Origin: Pleomorphomonas sp. PLEO
GTDB taxonomy: Bacteria > Pseudomonadota > Alphaproteobacteria > Rhizobiales > Pleomorphomonadaceae
NCBI RefSeq assembly: GCF_041320595.1
Contig: NZ_CP166625.1
Location: 558,001-622,000, forward strand
Reading direction: 5' to 3'
DNA: 64,000 nt
A program made the translations under genes and the position numbers. Numbering within the stretch: the stretch's first letter is position 1; every line of letters begins with the position of its first letter. The notes under the pieces are model-generated. The model worked only from the letters and a program-made list of their open reading frames with translations. It made no database searches and had not been told where the DNA came from. Positions 27,920 through 37,030 of the stretch are shown in pieces.

Positions 27920-28480
27920 ATGTCCCGCCGCAAAAGCCGGCCACTCGCCCCAGAGGAGGAAGAACTCTGGCGGGCGGTGAGGAAGACCGTGACGCCGCTC
28001 CGCCCGGAAAAGATCGTTGCGCCACCGGCGGCGATTGCCGCCGCCGAGCCCGAGCCGCAGCGGCCTCTGGTTCACCTGCCACCGGCGACTTCAGTTGCTC
28101 CCACCACCAAGCCGGCCCTGCCAAAGCTGCATCCCCTAGGCAAGCGGGAGCGCCAGGCTGTCAATCGCGGCCGGACGGCCATCGATGGGCGGCTGGATCT
28201 GCACGGCTACCGTCAGGACGAAGCGCATGCTCGTCTTTCGGGTTTTCTCTCCCATGCGCAAGCCGTGGGTTGGAAAGTGGTGTTGGTGATCACCGGTAAA
28301 GGTCGCCCAGGAGGCGATTTCCAGAGCCTGCACGATCATGAGCGTGGCGTGCTGAGGCGCGTCGTGCCACTCTGGCTGAGCCTGCCGGAATTTCGACGCG
28401 TCGTGCTCGGCTACGAGGATGCCGGCCCGGTCCACGGCGGCGATGGCGCCCTATACGTGCGTATTCGCAAGAGGAAATAG
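27920..28480 (+). CDS. Smr/MutS2-domain protein
   Basis: A 186-residue protein with a basic, proline/alanine-rich N-terminal half and a C-terminal Smr domain (about residues 90-186). Smr motifs are LDLHGYRQDEA, ITGKGR and HGGDGALYVRIRKR. Smr domains are often nucleases; the LDxHG and TGxG elements are intact. It starts three bases after mltA stops and ends two bases before the XRE gene, so it belongs to the same operon. Confidence 0.9.
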   Translation: MSRRKSRPLAPEEEELWRAVRKTVTPLRPEKIVAPPAAIAAAEPEPQRPLVHLPPATSVAPTTKPALPKLHPLGKRERQAVNRGRTAIDGRLDLHGYRQDEAHARLSGFLSHAQAVGWKVVLVITGKGRPGGDFQSLHDHERGVLRRVVPLWLSLPEFRRVVLGYEDAGPVHGGDGALYVRIRKRK

Positions 28481-28482
28481 CC

Positions 28483-28836
28483 ATGACCCCGTTTGGCGCC
28501 CGCTTGCGCGAAATCCGCGAGGCGCGCGGCATGACCTTGAAGTCGATGGCGGCGGCGATCGGCGTATCGCCGGCCTATCTGTCGGCGCTCGAACACGGCC
28601 GGCGCGGCCGACCGACCTGGGACCTTCTGCAGCGGATCATCGGTCACCTCAACATCATCTGGGATGAGGCTGAGGAGCTGGAACGGCTAGCCGACCTGTC
28701 GCACCCGCGCATCGTCATCGACACCGAGGGCCTGTCACCAAAGGCGACCGAACTTGCCAACCGCCTCGCAGAACGCATCGGCAGCCTCGACGAGGGGGCA
28801 CTTGACCGGCTGATCGATCTCATCGGCAAGCGCTGA
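28483..28836 (+). CDS. Small XRE-family HTH protein
   Basis: A 117-residue DNA-binding protein. The Cro/C1-type helix-turn-helix is at about residues 15-60 (LKSMAAAIGVSPAYLSALEH); the rest is helical (PKATELANRLAERIGSLDEG). In alphaproteobacteria a protein like this follows the Smr gene and often precedes gyrB, but gyrB is not found here. Target unknown. Last gene of the Tim44-mltA-smr operon. Confidence 0.88.
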   Translation: MTPFGARLREIREARGMTLKSMAAAIGVSPAYLSALEHGRRGRPTWDLLQRIIGHLNIIWDEAEELERLADLSHPRIVIDTEGLSPKATELANRLAERIGSLDEGALDRLIDLIGKR

Positions 28837-28978
28837 ACCGACGCAGGATCATATCGCCAGCCGGATCTGAGGCGCCGCCGCGCTGGACAACGGCTGGCGG
28901 GAAATGCCATGACAAAAGGGATTTTCCATTCTGTCGCCTACGGTTCGTGCCGGGCGCCGACATGCCGGGACCATCACC

Positions 28979-30352
28979 ATGTCCGCCGTCAAGATCGCCG
29001 ATGTCGCGGAGGCCGAGGCCTTCCTCGCCGCCAATCCGGATGTCAGCCAGTTCGAATGCTTCCTGACCGATTGCTCGGGCGTGCAGCGAGGAAAGCTGCT
29101 GCGCCGCTCCGAACTGCTCGGCGCCTACCGCACGGGGCGGCCACTGCCTTGCTCGGTACTGTCGCTCGACATCAAGGGGGCCGACGTCGAGGAAACCGGC
29201 CTTCTCTGGGAGATAGGCGACGCCGACCGCATGTGTCGGCCAGTCGCAGGCACCCTCGTACGCTCGTCCTGGCGGCAAACGCCGACCGCCCAGTTCCTCA
29301 TCACGTCTTTCGAGAGCGACGGAACCGGCTCGGCCAGCGATCCGCGCCACGCGCTCGCTCGCGTGGTTGATGAGGCTCTAGCCCTCGGCTTCCGGCCAGT
29401 CGCCGCCGTCGAACTGGAATTCTACCTCTTGGACGGCCGGGCCGCCGCCGAGGGGAGGCTGACACCACCGGCGGCGCCCAACGGCTTCCGCCAAACGGAC
29501 CTCCAAGCCTATCTCGTCCAGGACCTTTCTGACTTTTCCGATTTCCTGGAGGCGGTCTATGCCGCCGCCGAAGCCGCCGGCTTGCCGGCCCGCACGTTGA
29601 TCTCGGAATATTCGCCCGGCCAATTCGAAATCGTACTGGAACATCGCGACGACGCGCTTCGCGCCGCCGACGACGCCATTGTTTGGAAGCGGCTCGTCAA
29701 GGGTGTCGCCGAACGTTATGGCTTCGCCGCCACCTTCATGGCCAAGCCCTACGCCGAGTTTGCCGGCTCCGGCGCCCACTTCCACGTCAGTCTCTGCGAT
29801 GAAGCGGGCAATAACCTCTTCGCGGGGAGTGAGCCCGAAGGCAACACGCTTCTCCGGCATGCGATCGCCGGCCTCGAAGCCACCATGGCCGAGAGCATGG
29901 CGATTTTTGCCCCCAACGCCAACAGCTTCAGGCGTTTCAAGCCCAATTCCTACGCGCCACTCGGCCCAGCCTGGTCGATCGACAATCGCTCGGTGCCGAT
30001 CCGCGTCACCGGCGGTCCACCACAAACGCGCCATCTCGAGCAGCGCGTCGCCGGGGCGGACGCCAACCCCTACCTCGCGTTGGCCACGGTCATCGCCGGT
30101 ATGATCGAGGGCATCGAGAACAAGCGAGAGCCTTCCGAACCGATCGTCGGCAATGGATATGCCCAAGTGGCGCCATCGCTGCCGCGATTCTGGCCGGACG
30201 CCCTCAGGAAGGCGCGCGCTTCGGATTTCCTGAAGCGGCGGCTCGGCGCACGCTTTACCGACATTTACCTCACCATCAAGGAGGCGGAGTGCGACCGCTT
30301 CTTTGCCGAAGTGAGCGACCGCGACATTCATTGGTATCTGAGGCTGGCCTGA
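28979..30352 (+). CDS. Glutamine synthetase family (gamma-glutamylpolyamine synthetase-like)
   Basis: A 457-residue GS-fold ligase. The glutamate-binding and metal residues are in AAVELEFYLL, SGAHFHVSL and APLGPAWSIDNRSVPIRV. Length and motifs match the GlnT/PuuA side of the family, which joins glutamate to putrescine or another amine with ATP, not the adenylylated GlnA. The polyamine role is inference. The ATG at 28979 has only a weak GGGACC before it. It is not obviously part of the preceding operon (142-base gap). Confidence 0.85.
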   Translation: MSAVKIADVAEAEAFLAANPDVSQFECFLTDCSGVQRGKLLRRSELLGAYRTGRPLPCSVLSLDIKGADVEETGLLWEIGDADRMCRPVAGTLVRSSWRQTPTAQFLITSFESDGTGSASDPRHALARVVDEALALGFRPVAAVELEFYLLDGRAAAEGRLTPPAAPNGFRQTDLQAYLVQDLSDFSDFLEAVYAAAEAAGLPARTLISEYSPGQFEIVLEHRDDALRAADDAIVWKRLVKGVAERYGFAATFMAKPYAEFAGSGAHFHVSLCDEAGNNLFAGSEPEGNTLLRHAIAGLEATMAESMAIFAPNANSFRRFKPNSYAPLGPAWSIDNRSVPIRVTGGPPQTRHLEQRVAGADANPYLALATVIAGMIEGIENKREPSEPIVGNGYAQVAPSLPRFWPDALRKARASDFLKRRLGARFTDIYLTIKEAECDRFFAEVSDRDIHWYLRLA

Positions 30353-30356
30353 GGCG

Positions 30357-30399
30357 TCACGAATTTCTCGGCCACCGCGATGGCGCGAGAAATTCGTGA
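30357..30399. repeat. Long intergenic hairpin between convergent genes
   Basis: TCACGAATTTCTCG (30357-30370) pairs perfectly with CGAGAAATTCGTGA (30386-30399), and GCCA/TGGC extends the stem inward to an 18-bp hairpin. It has no T-run. It lies between the convergent GS-family and ppk2 genes, where it may act as a bidirectional terminator, and is similar in style to the palindromes near 10264 and 22268. Confidence 0.6.
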
Positions 30400-30437
30400 G
30401 CTGAATTCGAGGACCGCTTTCGGAAAGCCGGGGGCCT

Positions 30438-31424
30438 TCAGGCCTTGTTCTTGTCGTCCTTGGTCTTCAGGAACTTCGGTCCCTTGCCAAGGATCTTGTC
30501 GTCGATCTCGCCAATGGCGGCCAGATTCTTGCGGTCATAATCGATCTTCGAAAGCAGATAGCGGATGGCGTTGAGGCGAGCCCGCTTCTTATCGTTGGAA
30601 CGAACGACAATCCACGGGCTGAGATCGGAATGACTGGCCTTCAGCATGCGATCGCGCGCGGCGGTATATTCATCCCACATGGCGAGCGCCTTGAGATCAA
30701 CCGGCGATAGCTTCCAGATGCGCAACGGATCGTGGCGGCGGTCGTGGAACCGCTTGAGTTGCATCTCGCGCCCGATGTCGAGCCATATCTTGATCAGCAC
30801 GATGCCGTCGTGGATCAGCATGCGCTCGAAATGCGGCACTTCCTCGAGGAAGAGTTGCGACTCCTCGGCCGTGCAGAAGCCCATCACTGGCTCGACAACC
30901 GCGCGGTTGTACCAGGAACGGTCAAAGAACACGATCTCGCCGCGGGTTGGCAGTTCCTTGGCGTAGCGCTGGAAATACCACTGGCCCCGCTCAACGTCGG
31001 AGGGCTTGGTCAACGCTACATGGCGGGCGGATCGCGGGTTCATGTATTCCAGGAAGGTGGCGATGGTGCCGCCCTTGCCTGCGGCATCGCGGCCCTCCAG
31101 CAGCAGGACGATGCGCTGACCGGTGTCGTTGGCCCATTTCTGCAACTTCACCAGTTCGATCTGCAGCACGCGCAGCTCTTCGAGATAAGCCTTGTCCTTG
31201 AGGCTCTCCTTGTAAGGATAGCCACCGGAGCCGAGGGCCTCCATCTCGATCTCTTCAGGGAGATATGGGTTATCGAGATCGAAGGTGAGCTTGCCGAGCG
31301 TGATCGGTGGCGCGTCGGGTGCCTGTGTCGCCAGCACGGCGGCGCCTTCGCGGGCGGCGATCCGCTCGACGTTCGATACGAAACGGCGCGTCATATCGTT
31401 CGTCGATTTATCTTTCTTTCCCAT
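30438..31424 (-). CDS. ppk2: Polyphosphate kinase 2 (PPK2)
   Basis: A 328-residue P-loop kinase that transfers phosphate between polyphosphate and nucleotides. It has Walker A LEGRDAAGKGGTIATF, Walker B and lid motif FFDRSWYNRAVVEPVMGF, and the basic C-terminal KKRARLNAIRYLLSKIDYD. Length fits class I PPK2. The ATG at 31424 follows GGGGGAAAG; the longer open frame is not coding. It is divergent from phoR, an arrangement seen in rhizobia, which links polyphosphate use to phosphate starvation. Confidence 0.95.
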   Translation of the reverse strand: MGKKDKSTNDMTRRFVSNVERIAAREGAAVLATQAPDAPPITLGKLTFDLDNPYLPEEIEMEALGSGGYPYKESLKDKAYLEELRVLQIELVKLQKWANDTGQRIVLLLEGRDAAGKGGTIATFLEYMNPRSARHVALTKPSDVERGQWYFQRYAKELPTRGEIVFFDRSWYNRAVVEPVMGFCTAEESQLFLEEVPHFERMLIHDGIVLIKIWLDIGREMQLKRFHDRRHDPLRIWKLSPVDLKALAMWDEYTAARDRMLKASHSDLSPWIVVRSNDKKRARLNAIRYLLSKIDYDRKNLAAIGEIDDKILGKGPKFLKTKDDKNKA

Positions 31425-31488
31425 CGGCTTTCCCCCAGAATCCGCGTGCCTGCCAGCCCCGCGGGCACGGCGAACCGCGCTACAAGCG

Positions 31489-31517
31489 TCACAAAAGACG
31501 TTTATCAATATGACAGA
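31489..31517 (-). promoter_or_regulatory. Possible weak Pho box between ppk2 and phoR
   Basis: On the minus strand a perfect half-site CTGTCAT (31516-31510) is followed at 22 bases by TTGTGAC, the second matching a PhoB half-site partly; the middle 11-bp repeat is poor. Position between ppk2 and phoR is right for PhoB control of ppk2. Tentative. Confidence 0.3.
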
Positions 31518-31541
31518 ATCCGCGTTTTCGCTTAAGGACAG

Positions 31542-32933
31542 ATGAATACCATGAGCCCTATGCCGGACAGGCCGGAGAGTAACGACGCGGTGCGGGAGGA
31601 ACGGGGCCGCTTTGGCGAGGTAATCGCCGAGGGACGTCCTCGGACAGTGCTCATCGCGGCGGCCGTCTTCTGGGTAGTCATGCTGTTTGCCGCCGACCTT
31701 TCGCCAGCCGTGGCGCTGTTGGGTTTCCTCGCCATCGTCGCCGCCGTACTTCTTGCCCTGCCGGCCGGCGGAAAGGTGATGGCTCCGAGGGCGACCGACC
31801 GGCTCCCACCCAGGCGCTGGCCGGACACCGGCATGAAGCTGTTGCTCGACGGCATGGAAGAGCCGGCCTTTCTCACTGACGCCGAAGGCACTCTGCGCTA
31901 CCAGAATGCCGCCGCCGCCGCCGAATTCGGCCCTGCCCGCATGGGCGATCCGCTGGCTTTTCGATTGCGCGTGCCGGAAATCCTCGATGCGGTCCAGCGC
32001 GCAGGAAACGGCGAAAGCCTGCCGCCAGTGCGGTTCGCCGAGCGCGGTTCCAATGAGCGGCACTTCGTGGCGCGCTGCTCGCCTCTACGCCTGCCGCGCC
32101 CCGAGCCCCGGCGGCGGCCGGATTTTGTACTGCTGCGGTTCAGAGACGAGAGCGAAGCTGTTCGGCTTGACCGCATGCGCAGCGATTTCATCGCCAACGC
32201 CAGCCACGAACTCAGGACACCGCTCGCTTCGCTGACCGGCTTTATCGAGACCCTTCTCGGCCCGGCTCGGCGCGACGAAGCCAACCGTGAGCGCTTCCTG
32301 GCCATCATGCTGGAACAGGCCCGACGCATGGGGCGATTGATCGACGACTTGATGTCCCTGTCGCGTCTGGAGATGAAAGCGCACGTTCGTCCGACCGGCG
32401 ATGTCGACCTCGCCGAGGTGCTACCGGCAGTCGTCGACATGTTGGCACCCGTGGCCACAGCCCGGCAGGCGACAATCGTCGTAGCGGAGAGTCTCCCCCA
32501 TGCCTCGATCGCCGGCGACCGCGACGAACTGACGCAGGTCTTTGCCAATCTGGTCGAGAATGCCGTGAAGTACGGTCGTAATGCTGGCTGCATTGCGCTG
32601 GGGCTCGCAGAGGAGGAGGGGGACGACGGCCGGCCCGGCTTTCGCATCAGCGTGACCGACGACGGTCCTGGCATTGCGGCGGAACATCTGCCGCGCCTTA
32701 CCGAGCGCTTTTACCGAGTGGACGCGGCGCGAAGCCGCGAGCAGCGCGGGACGGGCCTTGGCCTTGCCATCGTCAAGCATATCGTCAACCGCCACCAGGG
32801 GCGCCTTGTCATCCGCTCGGAGGTCGGCTCGGGCACGACCGTCAACGTCTGGCTGCCCCGTCGACTCCAGCTATCGGACGCCGAGATGACGAAAGAAGCG
32901 GAAATGTTCGTACCTGAACATTTTGAAGGCTGA
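31542..32933 (+). CDS. phoR: Phosphate-regulon sensor histidine kinase PhoR
   Basis: A 463-residue membrane kinase. Two hydrophobic segments (about residues 35-50 and 55-75) are followed by a PAS-like region (about 100-200), HisKA with His222 in DFIANASHELRTPLASLTGF, an N-box VFANLVENAVKYG, and ATPase G-boxes VTDDGPGIAAEHLPR and GTGLGLAIVK. The absence of a large periplasmic domain is typical of PhoR, which reads phosphate status through PstSCAB and PhoU. It starts the phoR-pstSCAB-phoU-phoB cluster. ATG at 31542 or 31551; AAGGA lies just upstream. Confidence 0.94.
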   Translation: MNTMSPMPDRPESNDAVREERGRFGEVIAEGRPRTVLIAAAVFWVVMLFAADLSPAVALLGFLAIVAAVLLALPAGGKVMAPRATDRLPPRRWPDTGMKLLLDGMEEPAFLTDAEGTLRYQNAAAAAEFGPARMGDPLAFRLRVPEILDAVQRAGNGESLPPVRFAERGSNERHFVARCSPLRLPRPEPRRRPDFVLLRFRDESEAVRLDRMRSDFIANASHELRTPLASLTGFIETLLGPARRDEANRERFLAIMLEQARRMGRLIDDLMSLSRLEMKAHVRPTGDVDLAEVLPAVVDMLAPVATARQATIVVAESLPHASIAGDRDELTQVFANLVENAVKYGRNAGCIALGLAEEEGDDGRPGFRISVTDDGPGIAAEHLPRLTERFYRVDAARSREQRGTGLGLAIVKHIVNRHQGRLVIRSEVGSGTTVNVWLPRRLQLSDAEMTKEAEMFVPEHFEG

Positions 32934-32960
32934 TTTTCGTTTTATTTTCAGATATTTACA

Positions 32961-32989
32961 TTGTCACAATAGTGTAGCTAATCCGTCAT
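32961..32989 (+). promoter_or_regulatory. Pho box upstream of pstS
   Basis: Three 7-base repeats spaced exactly 11 bases apart: TTGTCAC (32961), GTGTAGC (32972) and CCGTCAT (32983), separated by AT-rich AATA and TAAT. The PhoB consensus is repeated CTGTCAT with 4-base AT spacers; outer repeats match 5 of 7. It is 108 bases before the pstS start, so PhoB should activate pstS from here. Confidence 0.7.
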
Positions 32990-33072
32990 AGAAGAGTAGT
33001 GCCAGACCGTTAGGGTCCGCGGCGTGACGGGTACGAGACAGCCAACGGCTTTAAAGACTCCGACCGTCAAGA

Positions 33073-33088
33073 TCCTAAACCGTTAGGA
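33073..33088 (+). promoter_or_regulatory. Hairpin covering the pstS ribosome binding site
   Basis: TCCTAA (33073-33078) pairs with TTAGGA (33083-33088) across ACCG, covering most of the TTAGGAG Shine-Dalgarno sequence. A competing pairing GGAG-TG-CTCC follows. It may lower or tune translation of pstS. Confidence 0.45.
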
Positions 33089-33096
33089 GTGCTCCC

Positions 33097-34128
33097 GTGA
33101 AATTCTCCACCGCCGCCAGCGCCATCGTGCTCGGCCTCTCCGCCACCGGCACCGCCTTCGCCGCCGAGCAGATCCACATCGCCGGCTCTTCCACCGTTCT
33201 GCCCTATGCGACCATCGTCGCCGAGGCTTTCGGTGAAGCCAACTCGAACTTCAAGGCGCCGATCGTCGAAGGCGGTGGCACTGGCGCCGGCCTCAAGGAA
33301 TTCTGCAAGGGCGTGGGCGATGACACCATTGACATCGCCAATGCTTCCCGGCCGATCAAGGCCGAAGAACTCGACGCCTGCAAGGCGGCCGGCGTGACCG
33401 AGGTGCAGGAAATCCGCATCGGCTACGACGGCATCGTCTTCGCGTCCGACATCAAGGGCCCCGATTTCACCTTCGTGCCGGCTGACTGGTTCAATGCCAT
33501 CGGTGCCAAGGTACTGAAGGATGGCCAGCTCGTCGACAATCCCAATGCCAAGTGGTCGGACGTCAAGGCCGGCTTCCCGGACTGGGACATCGCCGCCTAC
33601 ATCCCCGGCGAAAAGCACGGCACGCGCGAAGTATTCGAGCAGAAGCTGCTGCTCGCCGGCTGCAAGGACAGCAAGGCTTATGACGCCTTCGTCGCTTCCG
33701 GTCTCGCCAAGGCCGACGCCGAGAAGGCCTGCGTCAAGGTGCGCAAGGACGGCAAGGCGGTCGATATCGACGGCGAGTACAACGAAACGCTCGCCCGCAT
33801 CGACTCGAACAAGACCGGTATCGGCGTGTTCGGCCTCGACTTCTACCAGAACAACAAGGACAAGCTGAAGGTCGCCACGGTCTCCGGCATTGCTCCGACG
33901 GTCGACACCATCGCCAAGGGCGATTACCCGGTGTCGCGTCCGCTGTTCTTCTATGTGAAGAAGGCCCATCTCGGCGTCGTTCCGGGCCTCAAGGACTACG
34001 TCGAATTCTTCCTGGCCGACCAGATGATCGGCCCGCGTTCGCCGACCGTCGCCAAGGGCCTCGTGCCGGCGCCGAAGAGCGAGCGTCAGAAGGCGCTTGC
34101 CGACTTCCAGTCCGGCAAGACTCTCTGA
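33097..34128 (+). CDS. pstS: Phosphate ABC transporter binding protein PstS
   Basis: A 343-residue periplasmic phosphate-binding protein. Residues 1-22 are a signal peptide ending GTAFA. The phosphate-binding fold shows IAGSSTVLPYATIVAEAF, EGGGTGAGLKEFC and IDIANASRPIK. Start is a GTG at 33097 after TTAGGAG, confirmed by the signal peptide. It is expressed from the Pho box at 32961 and separated from pstC by a hairpin that should make pstS mRNA more abundant. Confidence 0.96.
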   Translation: MKFSTAASAIVLGLSATGTAFAAEQIHIAGSSTVLPYATIVAEAFGEANSNFKAPIVEGGGTGAGLKEFCKGVGDDTIDIANASRPIKAEELDACKAAGVTEVQEIRIGYDGIVFASDIKGPDFTFVPADWFNAIGAKVLKDGQLVDNPNAKWSDVKAGFPDWDIAAYIPGEKHGTREVFEQKLLLAGCKDSKAYDAFVASGLAKADAEKACVKVRKDGKAVDIDGEYNETLARIDSNKTGIGVFGLDFYQNNKDKLKVATVSGIAPTVDTIAKGDYPVSRPLFFYVKKAHLGVVPGLKDYVEFFLADQMIGPRSPTVAKGLVPAPKSERQKALADFQSGKTL

Positions 34129-34145
34129 TCGACTGATCACAAACA

Positions 34146-34173
34146 GGAAGGGCCTCTTACCGGAGGCCCTTCC
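34146..34173 (+). terminator. Attenuating hairpin between pstS and pstC
   Basis: GGAAGGGCCTC pairs perfectly with GAGGCCCTTCC (11 bp) across TTACCG, followed by TTCTT. It probably ends a fraction of transcripts after pstS or protects its 3' end, giving more binding protein than permease. Confidence 0.75.
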
Positions 34174-34217
34174 TTCTTGGGCCGCCCCGATGGGCGGACG
34201 AAACATCGGGAGGCCGC

Positions 34218-35675
34218 ATGGGTCCGCTCTGGCTACTCGCACTGATCGCGGGTCTTTCGTTCTTCGGCTTTGTTCTAGGGCACTGGAAGTCGGTCGTCCT
34301 GTCGGGAAAGGGGCGCAGCACGCTTGCCGCCCGACCCGGCTACTACGGCGCTTATGTGCTGATCTGGACGGCATTGCCGGCTCTTCTCATCCTGGTCGCG
34401 CTGTCCATTGCCAGGCCGCTTCTTGTCGAACATACGGTACGCGCCAACCTGCCTCAGCAAGTGCTGGACAACCCTACCCAGCTGTCGCTCGAGGTTTCCG
34501 GCGTGCAACAGGTAGCCGCCGGCCTGAAGATCGCAACTCCCGAGGAACTCGAGAACATCCGAATCGGCGTCGTGACGGCGCGTTCGGTGTTCGCCGGTCA
34601 CGGGTTGCCGCTTGGTGAGGACGTGAGGCCCTATCAACTGATAGCCGCCAGCGCGTTGAATCTTGTTTCGGATGGTCTCGATACCGCCGTCGATATAGCG
34701 GTCGTCGCTGCTCTCGCCTTCGGACTGATCTTCGCCTTTGTGCGGGTCAAGCCTCGGCTAAGGGCACGCAATCTCGTCGAGAATACCATTCTTGCGCTGC
34801 TGATTGCCGCATCCTCCGTCGCCGTCCTCACCACCATCGGCATTGTTCTCAGCCTGCTATTCCAGGCCCTCCAATTCTTCTCGATGGTGTCGCCGATCAA
34901 TTTCTACTTCGGCACCGTGTGGGACCCGCGCTTCGCGGCCGCCGGTTCGACGGAGAGCGGCCAGTTCGGTTTCCTGCCGCTCTTCTGGGGCACGATCTAC
35001 ATTTCTTTCTTCGCCATGCTGGTCGCCGTACCGATCGGTCTCTTCTCGGCCATCTACATGGCAGAATACGCGACCTCGAAGGTGCGCTCGGTGGCCAAGC
35101 CGCTGATTGAAATTCTGGCCGGCATCCCGACCATCGTTTACGGCTTCTTCGCTCTGACCACCGTCGGCCCACTCATCCGCGACTTTGTCGCCGTGCCGCT
35201 CGGCCTCGGGACCTCCGGCAACAACGTGATCACTGCCGGTCTGGTGATGGGCATCATGATCATTCCCTACGTCTCCTCGCTTTCCGACGACATCATCACC
35301 GCCGTGCCCCGCTCGCTCCGTGACGGTTCGTTGGCGCTCGGGGCAACTCGTTCGGAGACAATGCGACAGGTGATCATGCCGGCGGCGTTGCCGGGCGTCG
35401 TCGGCGCCGTGTTGCTCGCGATGTCGCGCGCCATCGGCGAGACGATGATCGTCGTGCTGGCCGCCGGTGTTGCCGCCAACGCGACGCTCAATCCGTTCGC
35501 AGAGATGACCACCATTACAGTGAAGATCGTCAACCAACTGACCGGCGACCTCGAATTCACCAGTCCGCAGACGCTGGTCGCCTTCGCACTGGGCATTACG
35601 CTGTTCATCATCACGCTTGGCCTCAACGTTCTGGCGTTGACCATCGTTCGCAAATACCGGGAGCAGTACGAATGA
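34218..35675 (+). CDS. pstC: Phosphate ABC transporter permease PstC
   Basis: A 485-residue permease, longer than E. coli PstC. The first 220 residues add two or more membrane segments and a hydrophilic stretch common in Hyphomicrobiales; the C-terminal 270 residues are the BPD_transp_1 core with the EAA-like loop SLALGATRSETMRQVIMPAA. It pairs with PstA as the membrane channel. The ATG at 34218 follows GGGAGG. Its stop overlaps the pstA start by four bases. Confidence 0.94.
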   Translation: MGPLWLLALIAGLSFFGFVLGHWKSVVLSGKGRSTLAARPGYYGAYVLIWTALPALLILVALSIARPLLVEHTVRANLPQQVLDNPTQLSLEVSGVQQVAAGLKIATPEELENIRIGVVTARSVFAGHGLPLGEDVRPYQLIAASALNLVSDGLDTAVDIAVVAALAFGLIFAFVRVKPRLRARNLVENTILALLIAASSVAVLTTIGIVLSLLFQALQFFSMVSPINFYFGTVWDPRFAAAGSTESGQFGFLPLFWGTIYISFFAMLVAVPIGLFSAIYMAEYATSKVRSVAKPLIEILAGIPTIVYGFFALTTVGPLIRDFVAVPLGLGTSGNNVITAGLVMGIMIIPYVSSLSDDIITAVPRSLRDGSLALGATRSETMRQVIMPAALPGVVGAVLLAMSRAIGETMIVVLAAGVAANATLNPFAEMTTITVKIVNQLTGDLEFTSPQTLVAFALGITLFIITLGLNVLALTIVRKYREQYE

Positions 35676-37009
35676 CCGAAGCCGCCTCCCGCCTTCCCGC
35701 TTCGCGGCTCGGCGGTCCGGACGTCCGGACTGTCACCAAGACCGATCTCGGTCTCCGTCGCCGCTATGCTGCCGAACGGCGCTTCCGGGCCTACGGTGTC
35801 GCAGCCGTCTCCATCGCCATCTGCTTCCTGCTTGTGCTGTTCGGCTCGATCGTTGGTAAGGGCTATACGGCTTTCCAGCAGACGCGCATCACGATGATGG
35901 TCGACTTCGAACCAAGCATCATCGCGCCGGACGGGGATCGTTCGCCCGCCGCCGTCATGTCGGGCAATTCCTTCCGCTTCGACGATCTGATCGCCGCTGC
36001 TCTTCAAAAGACGCTGGAAATCGACCCCAGCGACGAGGATGGCCTTTACGACGCTCTCGACCTTCTCTCCAAGGGCTCGGGGCCGATGCTGAGGTCGATG
36101 ATCGCCAACGATCCCTCATTGATCGGGACAAAGAGAACCGTTGAGTTCTATGCCACCGGCGACGTGGACGCCTTCATAAAGGGCACAATTCGCGCCGATG
36201 TTCCTGAAAGCCAGCGCCTCATCAAGGACAAGCACATCGTCCTCATCGACAAACTGAAGAGCGAAGGGGCACTGCGTCTCGCCTTCAATACCGGCCTCTT
36301 CACCAACGGCGCTTCGACACGCCCGGAAACGGCCGGTGTCGGCGTAGCACTCGTCGGTTCGCTCTACATGATGCTGGTTGTTCTTGTACTGTCGTTGCCG
36401 CTCGGCGTTGCCGGCTCGATCTATCTTGAGGAATTCGCACCCAAGAACCGCTGGACCGACGTGATCGAGGTCAACATCAATAACTTGGCCGCCGTGCCGT
36501 CAATCGTTTACGGTCTGCTTGGCCTCGCGGTGTTCATCAACTTCGCACACCTGCCACGCTCGGCGAGCCTTGTCGGTGGTTTGGTGCTGACGCTGACCAC
36601 GCTGCCGACCATCATCATCACCACGCGCGCCGCGCTGAAGGCTGTGCCACCGTCGATCCGCGAGGCCGGCCTGGGAGTCGGTGCCTCGAAGATGCAGACC
36701 GTCTTCCATCACGTGTTGCCCCTCGCCATGCCGGGCGTGCTGACAGGCACGATCATTGGCCTGGCTCACGCGCTGGGCGAAACCGCACCCTTGCTGATGA
36801 TCGGCATGAAGGCTTTCATCGTCGAATATCCGGGCACGCCCTTCGACCCGGCGACGGCGCTACCTACCCAGATTTACATGTGGGCGACAGAGCCCGAGCG
36901 CGCCTTCAGCGAACGCACCTCGGCGGCGATCATCATATTGCTCGCCTTCCTGCTCGCCATGAACAGCATAGCCATCATTCTCCGCCGCGCCTTCGAGCGC
37001 CGCTGGTAA
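35672..37009 (+). CDS. pstA: Phosphate ABC transporter permease PstA
   Basis: A 445-residue permease. One membrane segment near residues 45-68 is followed by a large, probably periplasmic insertion (about 70-215), then the BPD_transp_1 domain with EAA loop REAGLGVGASKMQTVFHHVL. The insertion makes it longer than enterobacterial PstA, as is usual in rhizobia. It starts within the pstC stop (ATGA overlap), so translation is coupled. Confidence 0.94.
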   Translation: MTEAASRLPASRLGGPDVRTVTKTDLGLRRRYAAERRFRAYGVAAVSIAICFLLVLFGSIVGKGYTAFQQTRITMMVDFEPSIIAPDGDRSPAAVMSGNSFRFDDLIAAALQKTLEIDPSDEDGLYDALDLLSKGSGPMLRSMIANDPSLIGTKRTVEFYATGDVDAFIKGTIRADVPESQRLIKDKHIVLIDKLKSEGALRLAFNTGLFTNGASTRPETAGVGVALVGSLYMMLVVLVLSLPLGVAGSIYLEEFAPKNRWTDVIEVNINNLAAVPSIVYGLLGLAVFINFAHLPRSASLVGGLVLTLTTLPTIIITTRAALKAVPPSIREAGLGVGASKMQTVFHHVLPLAMPGVLTGTIIGLAHALGETAPLLMIGMKAFIVEYPGTPFDPATALPTQIYMWATEPERAFSERTSAAIIILLAFLLAMNSIAIILRRAFERRW

Positions 37010-37030
37010 CCGTATCCTCGGAGTTTCGCC

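Noticed and set aside
26762-28075. 437-codon minus-strand frame opposite mltA
   Set aside because: Composition artefact of high GC; the plus strand has intact MltA and Smr motifs.
31425-32063. Long N-terminal extension of ppk2 running through phoR
   Set aside because: It is antisense to phoR, and the ATG at 31424 has a strong ribosome binding site and the family N-terminus.
33067-34374. 435-codon minus-strand frame opposite pstS
   Set aside because: No homology or ribosome binding site; pstS on the other strand has a signal peptide and full motifs.
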